The notes under the pieces are model-generated. The model saw only the letters and a program-made list of their open reading frames with translations. It had not been told where the DNA came from and did no database searches. A stretch of 55,775 nt of DNA from Granulicella sp. (GTDB lineage: Bacteria; Acidobacteriota; Terriglobia; Terriglobales; Acidobacteriaceae), in NCBI GenBank assembly GCA_025408425.1, contig JANXYX010000046.1, forward strand, positions 1-55,775, read 5' to 3'. Shown piece after piece: positions 18,374-27,826 of this stretch (the stretch's first letter is position 1; every line of letters starts with the position of its first letter). Made by a program: the position numbers and the translations under genes.

Positions 18374-19915
18374 GTGAAACAACACCCGCTTTGCACTGAT
18401 CCCGAGCACGACACAAACGTCATGGACCTTCCTCTCCCGGACGGTCTGAAGCGGGAGTGGTCCGAGCTGAAAACTCGCCGCCATTTTCTGGGACGAACCG
18501 GCAAAGTGCTCGGGTGGGCGGCGCTAGCCAGTTTGATTGGTGACAAAGCTTTGACGGGTGTCGCGCACGCGGAAAATTCAGTCATCCCTAGCCGGGAATC
18601 GCTAAAGCTGCCACACTTCGCTCCAAAGGCAAAGCGGGCCATCTATCTCTTCATGTCCGGCGGTCCACCTCAGATGGATTTGCTGGACTACAAGCCGAAC
18701 CTTGCCCAACTCTACGACAAAGACATCCCCGAATCCGTGCGTGGTGCCCAGCAACTCACAGGAATGACGGCAGGTCAGGCGCGTTTTCCAATCGCCCCGT
18801 CGCATTGGGCATTCAAACAGTACGGCAAGAGCGGTGCCTGGGTCAGTGATCTGCTACCCTTCACGGCGAAGATGGTTGACGACCTGACCATCATCAAGTC
18901 AACCAACACTGACGCAATTAATCACGAACCCGCGATTATGCTACTGAATACTGGCAACATGAACGCCGGTAAGCCGTGTCTGGGCTCCTGGCTCTCCTAC
19001 GGATTGGGCAGCATGAACGATAACTTACCGACGTTCATGGTGCTCTTAAGCAAGACCAATCCCAAGGAGAACAATCAGCCGGTCTCTTCGCGTTTGTGGA
19101 GCAGCGGTTTTCTCTCATCGGAGTACGCCGGAGTCGGACTACGTTCTGCAGGCGATCCAGTGCTGTATCTCAGCGATCCCAAGGGAATCAATCGCGAGGT
19201 GCGTCGCAAAATGCTCGATGCGGTGAATGAGATCAATCATCAGACTTATCAGGAACTGGGCGATCCTGAAACCAATTCGAGAATTTCCGAATACGAGATG
19301 GCTTACCGGATGCAAGCCTCTGTTCCCGAACTCACTGACATGAGCAAGGAACCCCAGTCCACTTGGGATCTTTACGGCCCGGACGCCAGGGAGCCAGGGA
19401 CGTTTGCCTATAACTGCCTGCTGGCCCGCCGTATGGCAGAGCGCGGAGTGCGCTTCACCCAGATCTATAAGCGGGGATGGGACTTGCACGGGGACGCCGT
19501 CGGCATATTGCCCGTCCTATGTCGAGAGACCGACCGCGCCAGTTACGCGTTGGTCACTGACCTTAAGCGGCGCGGTCTGCTTGACGACACTCTCGTCATT
19601 TGGGCGGGGGAATTTGGGCGAACCGTTTACAGCCAGGGAGGTCTCTCCCCCGATAACTATGGCCGTGACCATCATCCTCGGTGTTACACCACATGGATGG
19701 CTGGCGGTGGCGTCAGGCCGGGAATTACATTCGGTGAGACCGATGAGTATAGTTACAACGTCGTCAAGGACCCAGTCCATGTGCGGGACTTCAATGCCAC
19801 ACTCCTGCATTGTCTTGGAATCGACCACAATAAGTTGACGTACAAATTCCAGGGTCTCGACCAAAAGCTTACTGGTACGACTCCGGCAAGCGTGGTCACT
19901 GGACTGCTCGCATAG
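18374..19915 (+). CDS. DUF1501 protein, Tat-exported
   Basis: 513 residues; alkaline-phosphatase/sulfatase-like fold family whose activity is unproven, regularly encoded after DUF1549/DUF1553 genes. The GTG at 18374 is chosen because GAGGAG sits 7 bases upstream, whereas an in-frame ATG at 18359 lies before that site. A twin-arginine motif TRRHFLGR (RR at 35-36) precedes a hydrophobic run ending GVAHA. Family motifs include [60 protein letters not shown] and [17 protein letters not shown]. The His/Asp-rich motifs suggest metal binding. It is 67 bases after the PSD1 gene and 17 bases before the next, so the three form one operon. Confidence 0.9.
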   Translation: MKQHPLCTDPEHDTNVMDLPLPDGLKREWSELKTRRHFLGRTGKVLGWAALASLIGDKALTGVAHAENSVIPSRESLKLPHFAPKAKRAIYLFMSGGPPQMDLLDYKPNLAQLYDKDIPESVRGAQQLTGMTAGQARFPIAPSHWAFKQYGKSGAWVSDLLPFTAKMVDDLTIIKSTNTDAINHEPAIMLLNTGNMNAGKPCLGSWLSYGLGSMNDNLPTFMVLLSKTNPKENNQPVSSRLWSSGFLSSEYAGVGLRSAGDPVLYLSDPKGINREVRRKMLDAVNEINHQTYQELGDPETNSRISEYEMAYRMQASVPELTDMSKEPQSTWDLYGPDAREPGTFAYNCLLARRMAERGVRFTQIYKRGWDLHGDAVGILPVLCRETDRASYALVTDLKRRGLLDDTLVIWAGEFGRTVYSQGGLSPDNYGRDHHPRCYTTWMAGGGVRPGITFGETDEYSYNVVKDPVHVRDFNATLLHCLGIDHNKLTYKFQGLDQKLTGTTPASVVTGLLA

Positions 19916-19932
19916 TAAGTTGAGGCTAGGGT

Positions 19933-21393
19933 TTGACCTTCGATTTCAGTAAAATTTTTCCTAAGAGCCGTCTGGCGAAGCTCGTATGGGTGCTAACGTT
20001 ACTGGTCAGCGCCGCGTTGCTGTTGCTGTCAACGGTCTTCAAACTCGATGGCAAAGTGCATGCAGATTGGCAGCAATTTCTGGGACGTTTCCATCCCCTT
20101 GTCGTGCATCTTCCTATCGGCTTGATATTGTTGGTTCCGCTGCTGGAGATTGCAGGAAGATTTCGTCAGGCGTTGCGTGAGGCAGCCGCGTTCGTCCTTT
20201 CGTTGAGTGTTGCTGCTTGTCTTGCGGCGGTGATACTTGGCTATCTGCTTGCTTATGGCAGTGGAGAATCCGGAGTTCGGGTAACGCGTCACATGTGGGG
20301 GGGGATCACCCTCACCCTCGCAGTTCTCCTCTGCGCCCTCGTCCGTCCGTTCTGGGCTTCGGGAACTCCGCGCCGGGTTCTTCGAGATGCGTATCCATGC
20401 CTGCTGACTGTAAGTTCGCTTCTGCTCTTATGGACTGCTCATCAGGGCGGCTCACTGACCCACGGAGATAGCTACCTTACCGAATATCTGCCCGCATCGC
20501 TCAAGCACTGGCCCGGCATCGGGCTCGCGCAGGCGACCTATCCACCTGCCTCCGACTCGTTCTATGCGAAGCATATTCATCCTGTCCTCGATGCCAATTG
20601 CGTGTCCTGCCACGGTGGGGCTAAGGTCAAAGGCGGCCTGCGCCTCGACTCCTACAGCTTCCTGATGAGAGGAGGACATGAAGGTGCGGTGGTCATTCCT
20701 AGCGAGCCAGAAAGGAGTCTTTTGATACAGCGCATTATGCTGCCTGCAGACCACAAGAAATTTATGCCAGCAGAGGGCAAACCACCGTTGAAACCGGAGG
20801 AGATCCTGTTGATCAAAACATGGATCGCCCAAGGAGCTTCGCCGACAGTAACCTCGCTCGCAGGCATCACGGTGCGCGAAGAGGAGAAACCTCTACCACT
20901 GGTGGGCGACTACAGTGGATTGATGGCCGAGATTGAACAGATAGCCAAGGCTGAAGGAGTGACGATCGTGCCAGTGTCGCGAAACCCAGCCGATGGTCTC
21001 GTCCTGAATACTGTCAATGCCCCTACAAATTTCGGTGATGCTCAACTCGCAAGGTTCCAGCAGTTTGCGCCATTCATCGTGGAAGTAGAACTAGGACGTA
21101 CCTCGGTGACCGACGCCTGCTTTGATACCCTCGCGAAGTTCAGTCATCTTCGCGCTCTGCATCTTGAAGACACGGCAGTTACAGGAGTCGGCCTTCAAAA
21201 GCTGACTCAACTCTCCCAGCTAACCTACCTCAACTTGAGCGGAACCAAAGTAGGTGAGGCGGCAGTTGCCTCACTGGGTTCGCTGAAACAGTTACGTCAT
21301 CTTTATCTTTACAACACTCCAGCCCATCCTGAATCAGCTGCGCCTGCCGGCCCACAGTCGGTTGAGCGCTCTAAAGCGAGGCAAGCATCATGA
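19933..21393 (+). CDS. DUF2231 membrane protein with PSCyt1 heme domain and LRR tail
   Basis: 486 residues. The start is a TTG; no better upstream codon exists because a stop lies two codons earlier. The N-terminal half has about five membrane helices (near 15-33, 52-70, 84-105, 120-137, 150-167) with RFHPLVVHLPIGLILL, typical of DUF2231. A planctomycete-type cytochrome c follows, with CVSCH at 223-227 and KGGLRLDSYSFLMRGG then MPAEGKPPLKPEE. The C-terminal 150 residues contain leucine-rich-repeat-like units (FSHLRALHLEDTAVTGVGL, LTQLTYLNLSGT). By inference it anchors heme at the membrane as a partner of the PSD1/DUF1501 pair. Its stop overlaps the next start by 4 bases. Confidence 0.85.
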   Translation: MTFDFSKIFPKSRLAKLVWVLTLLVSAALLLLSTVFKLDGKVHADWQQFLGRFHPLVVHLPIGLILLVPLLEIAGRFRQALREAAAFVLSLSVAACLAAVILGYLLAYGSGESGVRVTRHMWGGITLTLAVLLCALVRPFWASGTPRRVLRDAYPCLLTVSSLLLLWTAHQGGSLTHGDSYLTEYLPASLKHWPGIGLAQATYPPASDSFYAKHIHPVLDANCVSCHGGAKVKGGLRLDSYSFLMRGGHEGAVVIPSEPERSLLIQRIMLPADHKKFMPAEGKPPLKPEEILLIKTWIAQGASPTVTSLAGITVREEEKPLPLVGDYSGLMAEIEQIAKAEGVTIVPVSRNPADGLVLNTVNAPTNFGDAQLARFQQFAPFIVEVELGRTSVTDACFDTLAKFSHLRALHLEDTAVTGVGLQKLTQLSQLTYLNLSGTKVGEAAVASLGSLKQLRHLYLYNTPAHPESAAPAGPQSVERSKARQAS

Positions 21394-22472
21394 AGTTCAA
21401 TAGAAACCATCTCCCTTCTGACGGTCAGGTTGACCGCCGAGATTTTTTCACCATAACGGGTGTCGCGGCTATTACGGCCTTGCTCCCTCTCCGTGCCCAT
21501 GCAGAGTCGGAAGCGATGGCACAACCTTCGGATCTGTCGCAGGTCGAGACAGGCAACGGCGAATGGACCTACGAGGTTGTGGCAGATTGGGGGCGATTGC
21601 CTCAGGGCAAAGTTTTTGGTGGAACCCACGGCGCCATCGCCACCGACCGAGCCGGGCTCCTCTATGTCAGCACCCAGAGCGAAACAGGTGTACTCGTCTA
21701 CAACCGCGACGGAAAGCTGCTGCGAACGATCGCTAATGAGTATCCCGAAGTCCATTCCATGGCGTATGCAGAAGAAGGTGGCGAAGAGTACTTCTACGCA
21801 ACGGTACAGAAGGGGACGCCTAAAGAAAACTGGCTCCTCCTCAAGATGAAGACTGACGGCACGATCATCCAGAAGATTACCGCTCCGCCCGAAGCAGGAT
21901 TCAAAGCGCCGAATGAGTGGCGCATCACCGCGGCCGTACCCGGCCCCGATGGTTCCATCTACATCGCGAATGGATATGGAGACTCGCGCATTTTCAAGTT
22001 TGACAAAGCAGGCAATTACAAAACAAGCATAGGCACAAAGGGAAAGACGGACGGTCAATTCGACTGCAGCCACGGACTAGCGGTGGACAGGCGTTACGAT
22101 CAGCCACTCCTGCTGGTCGTTGACCGCGAAAATCGGCGGCTCTGCCACTTCGACTTCGATGGTAAGTTCGTCCGCAGTATTGCCCTCCATTTACGCCGTC
22201 CTTGCCAGGTAAGCTTTTGGGGCGACTACGCCATAGTGTCCGAGTTAGAGGGGCGTGTCACGATTCTCGACAAAGACAACACGCCGGTTGCTTTCCTGGG
22301 TGACAATCCGCAAAAGACCCAGTGGGCCAACTACAAGCTGTCTCCTGGTGACATTACTCCTGCGTGTTTCAGCGCGGCTCATGGGTGCTTCATAGACCAG
22401 CAGGCGAATATCTATGTCTCGGATTGGAACCAGTCTGGTCGTGTAACCAAGCTAGTCAGGAAGAGGCTGTAG
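21390..22472 (+). CDS. Tat-exported NHL-repeat beta-propeller protein
   Basis: 360 residues. It starts at an ATGA overlap with the upstream membrane protein, indicating translational coupling. Twin-arginine leader DRRDFFTITG (near 16-25), then hydrophobic region and cleavage around AHAES. The mature protein is a six-bladed propeller of NHL type, with blades such as GAIATDRAGLLYVST, GPDGSIYIANGYGDSRIFKFD, HGLAVDRRYDQPLLLVVDR and FIDQQANIYVSDWN. NHL propellers in such cytochrome operons are assumed to bind or process carbohydrate, but no catalytic residues can be named. It probably acts in the periplasm with the preceding PSD1/DUF1501/DUF2231 proteins. Confidence 0.82.
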   Translation: MKFNRNHLPSDGQVDRRDFFTITGVAAITALLPLRAHAESEAMAQPSDLSQVETGNGEWTYEVVADWGRLPQGKVFGGTHGAIATDRAGLLYVSTQSETGVLVYNRDGKLLRTIANEYPEVHSMAYAEEGGEEYFYATVQKGTPKENWLLLKMKTDGTIIQKITAPPEAGFKAPNEWRITAAVPGPDGSIYIANGYGDSRIFKFDKAGNYKTSIGTKGKTDGQFDCSHGLAVDRRYDQPLLLVVDRENRRLCHFDFDGKFVRSIALHLRRPCQVSFWGDYAIVSELEGRVTILDKDNTPVAFLGDNPQKTQWANYKLSPGDITPACFSAAHGCFIDQQANIYVSDWNQSGRVTKLVRKRL

Positions 22473-22620
22473 CGGGCCCTCAGTTGCCATCAGGCTGGAA
22501 GTCATTCAAAAGAGTGGTGGCAAGAACAATCAGGACTTGACTCTATTCTTACGCTGGCCGACGATGTCAAACGCCATCGAAGTCGATCAAATTTTAATTC
22601 TGTCTCTAGGAGAAAATGCA

Positions 22621-23754
22621 GTGATCCAGTCAAAGTCCTCTCAACTACTTGTTCTTAGCGTGATTGCGATCATCGGCGTTTCTTCTCTGGTCGCATTGAC
22701 GAGGAAGTCACCCATTGGTTTGAACCCACGGAATGACGGTTCTGATAGGGGCTCGGTCGCTGGAGCATCCCGCACGATCACGCCGACAATAGAACGCCTG
22801 GACCCGGCTCTAGACCGCATCGTTCCTGCGCAGCCTTCAATTGAAAAATTGGCAACAGGCTTCACGTGGACCGAAGGGCCGGTCTGGATACCTGCCGGTT
22901 ATCTCCTTTTTGCCGAGATTCCAAGCAACAGCATTCGCAAGTGGGTGCCAGGCAGGGGAGTGAGCATCTTTCTGCAACCGAGCGGATACAAAGGGACAGC
23001 CCCCTTTGGTGGTCCTGAGCCGGGCTCAAACGGCATGACGCTCGATCGTGCCGGACGGCTTACGGTAGCGGGGCATGCACAACAGGATGTGTGGAGGCTG
23101 GAGCGAATCGACGCGAAGGCGCAAATGACGATCTTGGCCGATAGCTATCAAGGTAAGCGGCTAAACAGCCCCAATGACCTGACATATAAATCCGACGGAT
23201 CACTTTACTTTACCGATCCGCCATACGGACTTCGCACACAAAAAGACAACGATCCAGCGAAGCAACTCCAAGTGAACGGTGTTTATCGCATCCCCAATGC
23301 TGTTGACCAGAAGCCAGGCGCGCCGCCCTCTCGTGCGCAGCTACAGCTATTGGTCAATGACCTTCCCAGGCCGAACGGCATTGCCTTTTCTCCAGACGAG
23401 AAATATCTCTACGTCAATAATTCCGAGCCGAAGAAGTTCTGGATGCGCTACACGGTGAAGACCGACGGAACACTTATGGACGGAAAATTATTTTTTGATG
23501 CTAGTTCGGATCCGCGTCCCGGAGCGCCCGATGGCATGAAGGTCGATCAGACAGGAAATCTATACAGCGCGGGACCGGGCGGCGTTTGGATCTTCTCTCC
23601 TGCAGGCAAGCATCTGGGTACGATTGATATTCCCGAGAAGGTTGGGAATGTCACTTGGGGAGGTGCGGATCATAAGACGCTCTATATCGCTGCAAGCTCG
23701 AGCATCTATCGCATTTCCCTGAAGCTTCCGGGTGTTTCTAGGTATCTCCACTGA
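22621..23754 (+). CDS. SMP-30/gluconolactonase-like protein, membrane anchored or exported
   Basis: 377 residues. GTG 22621 is chosen because AGGAGA (22609-22614) precedes it at good spacing; an extension to 22537 has no such site. A hydrophobic N-terminus (LLVLSVIAIIGVSSLVAL) acts as signal or anchor. The rest is a six-bladed SMP-30/gluconolactonase propeller: TGFTWTEGPVWIP, FAEIPSNSIRKW, PGSNGMTLDRAGRL, LNSPNDLTYKSDGSLYFTDPPYG, RPNGIAFSPDEKYLYV and PGAPDGMKVDQTGNLY. The Glu of the EGPVW, the Asn of SPND and the Asp of DGMKVD are the expected metal ligands. Members hydrolyse sugar lactones such as gluconolactone, the product of periplasmic sugar dehydrogenases, so it would fit downstream of the PQQ enzymes. 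It lies 148 bases after the NHL gene. Confidence 0.87.
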   Translation: MIQSKSSQLLVLSVIAIIGVSSLVALTRKSPIGLNPRNDGSDRGSVAGASRTITPTIERLDPALDRIVPAQPSIEKLATGFTWTEGPVWIPAGYLLFAEIPSNSIRKWVPGRGVSIFLQPSGYKGTAPFGGPEPGSNGMTLDRAGRLTVAGHAQQDVWRLERIDAKAQMTILADSYQGKRLNSPNDLTYKSDGSLYFTDPPYGLRTQKDNDPAKQLQVNGVYRIPNAVDQKPGAPPSRAQLQLLVNDLPRPNGIAFSPDEKYLYVNNSEPKKFWMRYTVKTDGTLMDGKLFFDASSDPRPGAPDGMKVDQTGNLYSAGPGGVWIFSPAGKHLGTIDIPEKVGNVTWGGADHKTLYIAASSSIYRISLKLPGVSRYLH

Positions 23755-23883
23755 ACTTGACTCGGCGTGGATCTCGTCTCAATAGGAGTATTTCCCTTTC
23801 CCGGATCGACGGCTCTGGCCGCCTCCTCTTTGGCAAAGTAAATCACTTCCAAAAACTCGATCAAGGGTTAGATGGCGGATGAG

Positions 23884-23897
23884 ATGTTCCGGAACAT
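23884..23897. promoter_or_regulatory. 14-bp palindrome ATGTTCCGGAACAT upstream of fucosidase gene
   Basis: A perfect 14-bp dyad with a central CpG, 36 bases before the GH95 start. The shape suits a LacI-type operator. Only one copy was seen, and a few perfect 14-bp palindromes are expected by chance in a window this long, so the call rests on its position. Confidence 0.35.
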
Positions 23898-23933
23898 TTC
23901 GTAAGTGGTTACTCAGCACAGAGGATACTTAGC

Positions 23934-26432
23934 ATGAGAAAAATCAATCGCCGTCGTATGCTCCAGATGGCCTCGCTGACCGCACTTGGCAAAGGTGCCC
24001 ACGCATTTGGATTGCAGCCATCGTTGGCTGATCCAGGGATAGTGTCTCCACATGATTTGATGCTGTGGTTTAAGAAGCCTGCCTCTGCATGGACTGAGGC
24101 TCTACCCATGGGCAATGGCCGCCTGGGTGGAATGGTTTGGGGTGGTGTTAGAGAGGAACGCGTCGATCTGAACGACGATACGCTCTGGTCTGGAGAGCCA
24201 TACGACAATGTAAATCCCAGGGGTCTCAAAGCGCTTCCCAGAATTCGCGAGTTGCTGGTCCAGGGAGACGATCAGGCCGCGCAAAAGCTTGTAGAGGAGG
24301 CGCTCAATGGTCGCTATAACCAGAGCTACTTGCCGCTCGGCACACTTTTTATCAACTTTCCTATGAAAGAGGGGGAGACTAGTGAATACCACATCGAGGG
24401 ATATCAGCGTTCTCTCGACCTGAAGACAGGTATATCTGCAACTAGTTTCGCCCGCAACGGGATCCGCTATACGCGCGAGGTATTTGCTTCTCGTCCAGAT
24501 GATGTTCTTGTCGTTAGATTGGAGGCCGATCGGCCAGCTTCAGTCTCCGGGAATATCTCATTATCAACACAGCTTCGCGGAACAATTAGCGATAGTCATG
24601 GCATGTTGCTTTTGGCGGGTCGTGTTCCAGCGAATATCGATCCGAGCTACGTTCAAGATGGGAGTATTCAGTACGACGAAGGTCCGAGCCCGCGAGGAAT
24701 GCGCTTTGCGTGCATGGTAAAAGCGGTTCATCAGGGCGGCAGCATTTCGTTTCGTGACAATGCCCTTGTTGCTGAGCAATGCGACTCAGTGACATTGTTA
24801 TTGACGGCTGCCACGAGTTACAACGGCCCGCACCGAAGTCCCAGCACGGAGGGGCGCGATGAGAAAAAACTCTGCAATTCAAACCTTGAGAAAGTGGCCG
24901 AGAAATCCTACGCCCAACTGCGCACACAGCATGTGGCAGATCATGGAGGACTGTTCAAGCGCGTATCCATTGATCTCGGCACATCGCACAGGGCAATTTT
25001 GCCCACAGATGAGAGGCTCCACGCCTATCGCCCCGGCACAGATCCGGCGCTGTTAGCTCTTTATGCTCAATTTGGCCGATACCTCTTGATCGCTGCATCT
25101 CGACCAGGGACGCAGCCATCGAACCTACAGGGTATCTGGAATAAGGATCTCCGACCTGCCTGGTCTGCCAACTGGACTCTTAACTGCAACGCACAGATCA
25201 ACTACTGGCCGGTCGAAGTTGCCAACCTGGCTGAATGCCATGCACCATTGCTGGAATTAACTCGTGAGCTCAGCATCGATGGCGCCAATGTTGCCAGCCA
25301 TCTTTACGGCGTGCGAGGGTGGGTGGCACACCACAATACGGATATCTGGCGCCAGGCAGCGCCCGTAAGCGGTAGTGCGAAATGGTCTATCTTTCAGGTG
25401 GGATCGGCGTGGCTATGTCAGCATCTATGGGAGCATTATGCTTTTTCGCAAGATAGCAGGGATCTTCTTGCAGCCTGGCCCACGATAAGTCAGGCGGCAC
25501 GGTTTTATCTCGATGATTTGATGACTGAACCCTCTCACGGTTGGCTGGTCACTGGTCCGGATACAAACTTCGAGAACCCTTTTCGGAGGCCGGACGGGCA
25601 CGTCGGATCAGTCTGTATGGGACCTACCGGCAGCATGCAGATGGTGCGACAGCTGTTCATGAATGTCATGGAAGCGAGTCGCAAGCTTGAACTAGGCCAG
25701 GATTTGCGAGACGAAATTGAGGCAGCACTCCCGAAGTTGCCGCCAATGCAGGTAAGCCCAACGACGGGTGAACTGCAGGAATGGATCGAAGACTGGCAGC
25801 GGACTGCAGATCCTCAGGTGCTATCGAGCTGGGGTGCAGTCTGCGCTGCGCAGATCACTCCCCGTTCCACTCCGGCACTTGCAGCCGGGCTCAAGAAGAT
25901 ATTTGACACTGGAAAGTGGTGGCAGCAGGGTTTGACAGGAAGCTGGGAAGGGGCCTTCCAGGCTAATGTCTACGCTAGACTGCACGACGGCGACACTGCT
26001 TTATCTGTTCTGGATACGCATATTGGTCGCAGCGTGAACCCCAATTTCACTGCTAACTTTGGCCTTGATCCGATTGGTAGACCGAACCCCACGGTGGTCG
26101 AGTGGCAGATCGATGGCAACCTCGGACTTACTGCGGCAGTGTTCGAGATGCTTTTTCAGTCTCATGCAGGGGAGATTCACCTATTGCCTGCATTGCCAGC
26201 AGCATGGCTGAATGGATCGGTGCGCGGGCTGCGCGCACGCGGTGGTTGTGTGGCGGAGCTTTACTGGCGCGAAGGACAACTCCGACGGGTTCGGCTTCAC
26301 AGCAAGTCAGGCGGACAATTGCAACTCCGATATCAGAACACTGTCGTGTTCCTATCCCTTGCTGCAGGGCAGACTATCACTCTGGATGGTCAACTAAAAA
26401 CCAATTTATCGAATAGCAGGCTGCAGATTTGA
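23934..26432 (+). CDS. GH95 alpha-L-fucosidase (or related alpha-L-galactosidase), Tat-exported
   Basis: Inverting glycoside hydrolase releasing terminal alpha-1,2-L-fucose (some members act on L-galactose). 832 residues. The ATG has AGAGGA 8 bases before it. Tat leader NRRRMLQMAS (about 4-14). N-terminal beta-sandwich with ALPMGNGRLGGMVWGGV and LNDDTLWSGEP; helical barrel with PSNLQGIWNKDLRPAW and NCNAQINYWPVEVAN. Catalytic residues of the family as known from the Bifidobacterium enzyme (two Asn, a Glu, an Asp) match N417, N419, E547 (in DTNFENPF) and D727 (in WQIDGNLG). The C-terminal sheet domain holds LLPALPAAW. It probably works in the periplasm on plant xyloglucan or similar fucosylated glycans. 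A candidate operator lies just upstream. Confidence 0.93.
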   Translation: MRKINRRRMLQMASLTALGKGAHAFGLQPSLADPGIVSPHDLMLWFKKPASAWTEALPMGNGRLGGMVWGGVREERVDLNDDTLWSGEPYDNVNPRGLKALPRIRELLVQGDDQAAQKLVEEALNGRYNQSYLPLGTLFINFPMKEGETSEYHIEGYQRSLDLKTGISATSFARNGIRYTREVFASRPDDVLVVRLEADRPASVSGNISLSTQLRGTISDSHGMLLLAGRVPANIDPSYVQDGSIQYDEGPSPRGMRFACMVKAVHQGGSISFRDNALVAEQCDSVTLLLTAATSYNGPHRSPSTEGRDEKKLCNSNLEKVAEKSYAQLRTQHVADHGGLFKRVSIDLGTSHRAILPTDERLHAYRPGTDPALLALYAQFGRYLLIAASRPGTQPSNLQGIWNKDLRPAWSANWTLNCNAQINYWPVEVANLAECHAPLLELTRELSIDGANVASHLYGVRGWVAHHNTDIWRQAAPVSGSAKWSIFQVGSAWLCQHLWEHYAFSQDSRDLLAAWPTISQAARFYLDDLMTEPSHGWLVTGPDTNFENPFRRPDGHVGSVCMGPTGSMQMVRQLFMNVMEASRKLELGQDLRDEIEAALPKLPPMQVSPTTGELQEWIEDWQRTADPQVLSSWGAVCAAQITPRSTPALAAGLKKIFDTGKWWQQGLTGSWEGAFQANVYARLHDGDTALSVLDTHIGRSVNPNFTANFGLDPIGRPNPTVVEWQIDGNLGLTAAVFEMLFQSHAGEIHLLPALPAAWLNGSVRGLRARGGCVAELYWREGQLRRVRLHSKSGGQLQLRYQNTVVFLSLAAGQTITLDGQLKTNLSNSRLQI

Positions 26433-26699
26433 AGAGGGATTGCAGCTGGATAACTCCGGCAAATAGGAGTCGTGGGCGATGCTCATATTGCTAACCAGTC
26501 CACCCAACGGTAATGATTAGGATCAAAGTGGTTCATCAAGAGCTTCGAGTGAGACAAATCTACGACACACCCGCTCACAAGAACCGCTCTGGTGCTGCGT
26601 CACCCCTTGACGTTAGTGGATCGGCAATTTCATCTGAGATTCTCGGTAGACGACTGAATGAGCGGGAGTGTAGCTTCTAGACGAACTAAGGGAGCGTCC
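26433..26699. other. intergenic region after the fucosidase gene
   Basis: 267 bases with no protein frame, repeat or palindrome that I recognise. It leads into the gluconate-2-dehydrogenase remnant, so the whole non-coding or decayed stretch before the TIM-barrel gene is about 430 bases. Confidence 0.5.
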
Positions 26700-26834
26700 A
26701 TGTTGCGTCGTGACTTCGTCCGCGCGGTCGTGTCAGTTAGCTTGGTGCCGAAATTGTTGCTATCCCAGTAGGCAGGCAGTCCTGCGCCGCCGCTACCGGC
26801 GTCCGTGCCGTGGACTATCTTGCAAGTGAAATGA
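26700..26834 (+). pseudogene. gluconate 2-dehydrogenase subunit 3 family gene, 5' remnant
   Basis: An ATG with GGGAG 6 bases upstream opens a Tat-type leader MLRRDFVRAVVSVSLVPKLL. The frame is stopped by TAG at 26769-26771, directly after a CAG codon, and then continues open as AGSPAPPLPASVPWT before a TGA at 26832. Intact acidobacterial relatives have a leader of this kind followed by QQ and a Pro/Ala-rich stretch ending in PVPW, so the TAG looks like a C-to-T change in the second CAG. The remaining 150 or so codons are absent, because another gene starts 31 bases later. These subunits normally accompany a GMC-type flavoprotein sugar dehydrogenase, which is not in the window. Confidence 0.6.
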
Positions 26835-26864
26835 GCAGACAGAATGTATAGAGGAAGAGACGTG

Positions 26865-27764
26865 ATGAAGATATCCCGCAGAGAGTTCTTGGGGGCTGCG
26901 ACGGCCTCTGTTGCCACCTTCACCCTGGCAGGTCGCGCCGCATTTGCCAATCCGCTGGGCCTGCCACTCGGTATCCAGCTTTATTCGGTGCGTCAACAGA
27001 TGATGGAGGATCTGGATGGCGCGTTGGCTGCTGTTAGTGCTGCTGGCTACACCGAGGTGGAAGCGGCGGCGCTGCCAAAGAAGAGCGCAAAGGAAATTCG
27101 TGCCGCGTTGGACAGGGCAGCCCTGCGTTGTGTCAGCGCACATCATCCATTTGCCGATTTGCACGCAAAGTTCGATGAGATCGTCGCGTATGACAAGGAA
27201 CTTGGGGTGCACTTCATCATTTGCTCCAGCCCTGGATACCGCATTCCGTCGCCGGCCGGGGCGTCTGGCGGCCAAAGGTCACTCACCATAGATGATTGGA
27301 GCTACAACGCAGAGCAGTTCAATGCAATGGGAGAAAAGACAGCTGCATCTGGCATCCTCTTTGGCTATCACAACCATATACACGAGTTTGCCTTAACCGA
27401 AGGTAAGACCCCATATATGGAACTACTGCAACTGACCGATCCCAAGAAGGTCACGTTTGAACTCGATTGCGGATGGGCCATCGTTGCGGGCGTCAATCCA
27501 GCTGAAATCATGAAGAATCATCCGCACCGCATCTCCATGTTGCACGTGAAGGACTTCAAGCTACAACCGAACAATTTACCGGAGAACCATGACGCCAAGG
27601 TAACGGAACTGGGGCAGGGCACCATCGACTACCGCCCCGTCTTCGCGCAAGCGAAAAAGACGCAGCATATTGAGCACGCTTTTGTGGAGCAGGAAGCCTT
27701 CGACATGGCGTGGAAGGAGTCGCTGAAGGTTGATGCAAACTATATGAGGAGTCTCAAGATATAG
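26865..27764 (+). CDS. Tat-exported sugar phosphate isomerase/epimerase-like TIM barrel
   Basis: 299 residues of the AP-endonuclease-2/xylose-isomerase-like superfamily. ATG 26865 follows GAGGAAGAG; an upstream in-frame ATG at 26844 would place that site inside the gene. The Tat leader MKISRREFLGAATAS and a cleavage region near GRAAFA make this an exported protein, which excludes phosphorylated substrates. Barrel motifs: LGIQLYSVRQQM, GYTEVEAAAL, CVSAHHPF, FIICSS, FGYHNHIHEF, VTFELDCGWAIVAG and MLHVKDFK. The Glu/Asp/His set in HNH, ELDCGW and HVKD are the expected metal ligands. Related exported proteins are often beside oxidoreductases and act on keto-sugars or sugar epimers. ThuA follows 62 bases later. 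Confidence 0.85.
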   Translation: MKISRREFLGAATASVATFTLAGRAAFANPLGLPLGIQLYSVRQQMMEDLDGALAAVSAAGYTEVEAAALPKKSAKEIRAALDRAALRCVSAHHPFADLHAKFDEIVAYDKELGVHFIICSSPGYRIPSPAGASGGQRSLTIDDWSYNAEQFNAMGEKTAASGILFGYHNHIHEFALTEGKTPYMELLQLTDPKKVTFELDCGWAIVAGVNPAEIMKNHPHRISMLHVKDFKLQPNNLPENHDAKVTELGQGTIDYRPVFAQAKKTQHIEHAFVEQEAFDMAWKESLKVDANYMRSLKI

Positions 27765-27826
27765 GCTCATTGTCCTTGAAGCGGCCTAGGCGCGGCCGTG
27801 AACTAGTCAAAAGGAAGAGCATACGA

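Noticed and set aside
19985..20002. CTAACGTTA as another copy of the 14794 operator
   Set aside because: It is within the coding region of the DUF2231 gene and is an imperfect, shorter dyad.
26545..26560. TGAGAC half-site before the TIM-barrel gene
   Set aside because: Only one half of TGAGACGTCTCA is present and no promoter of the TTGACA-N18 type is positioned with it.
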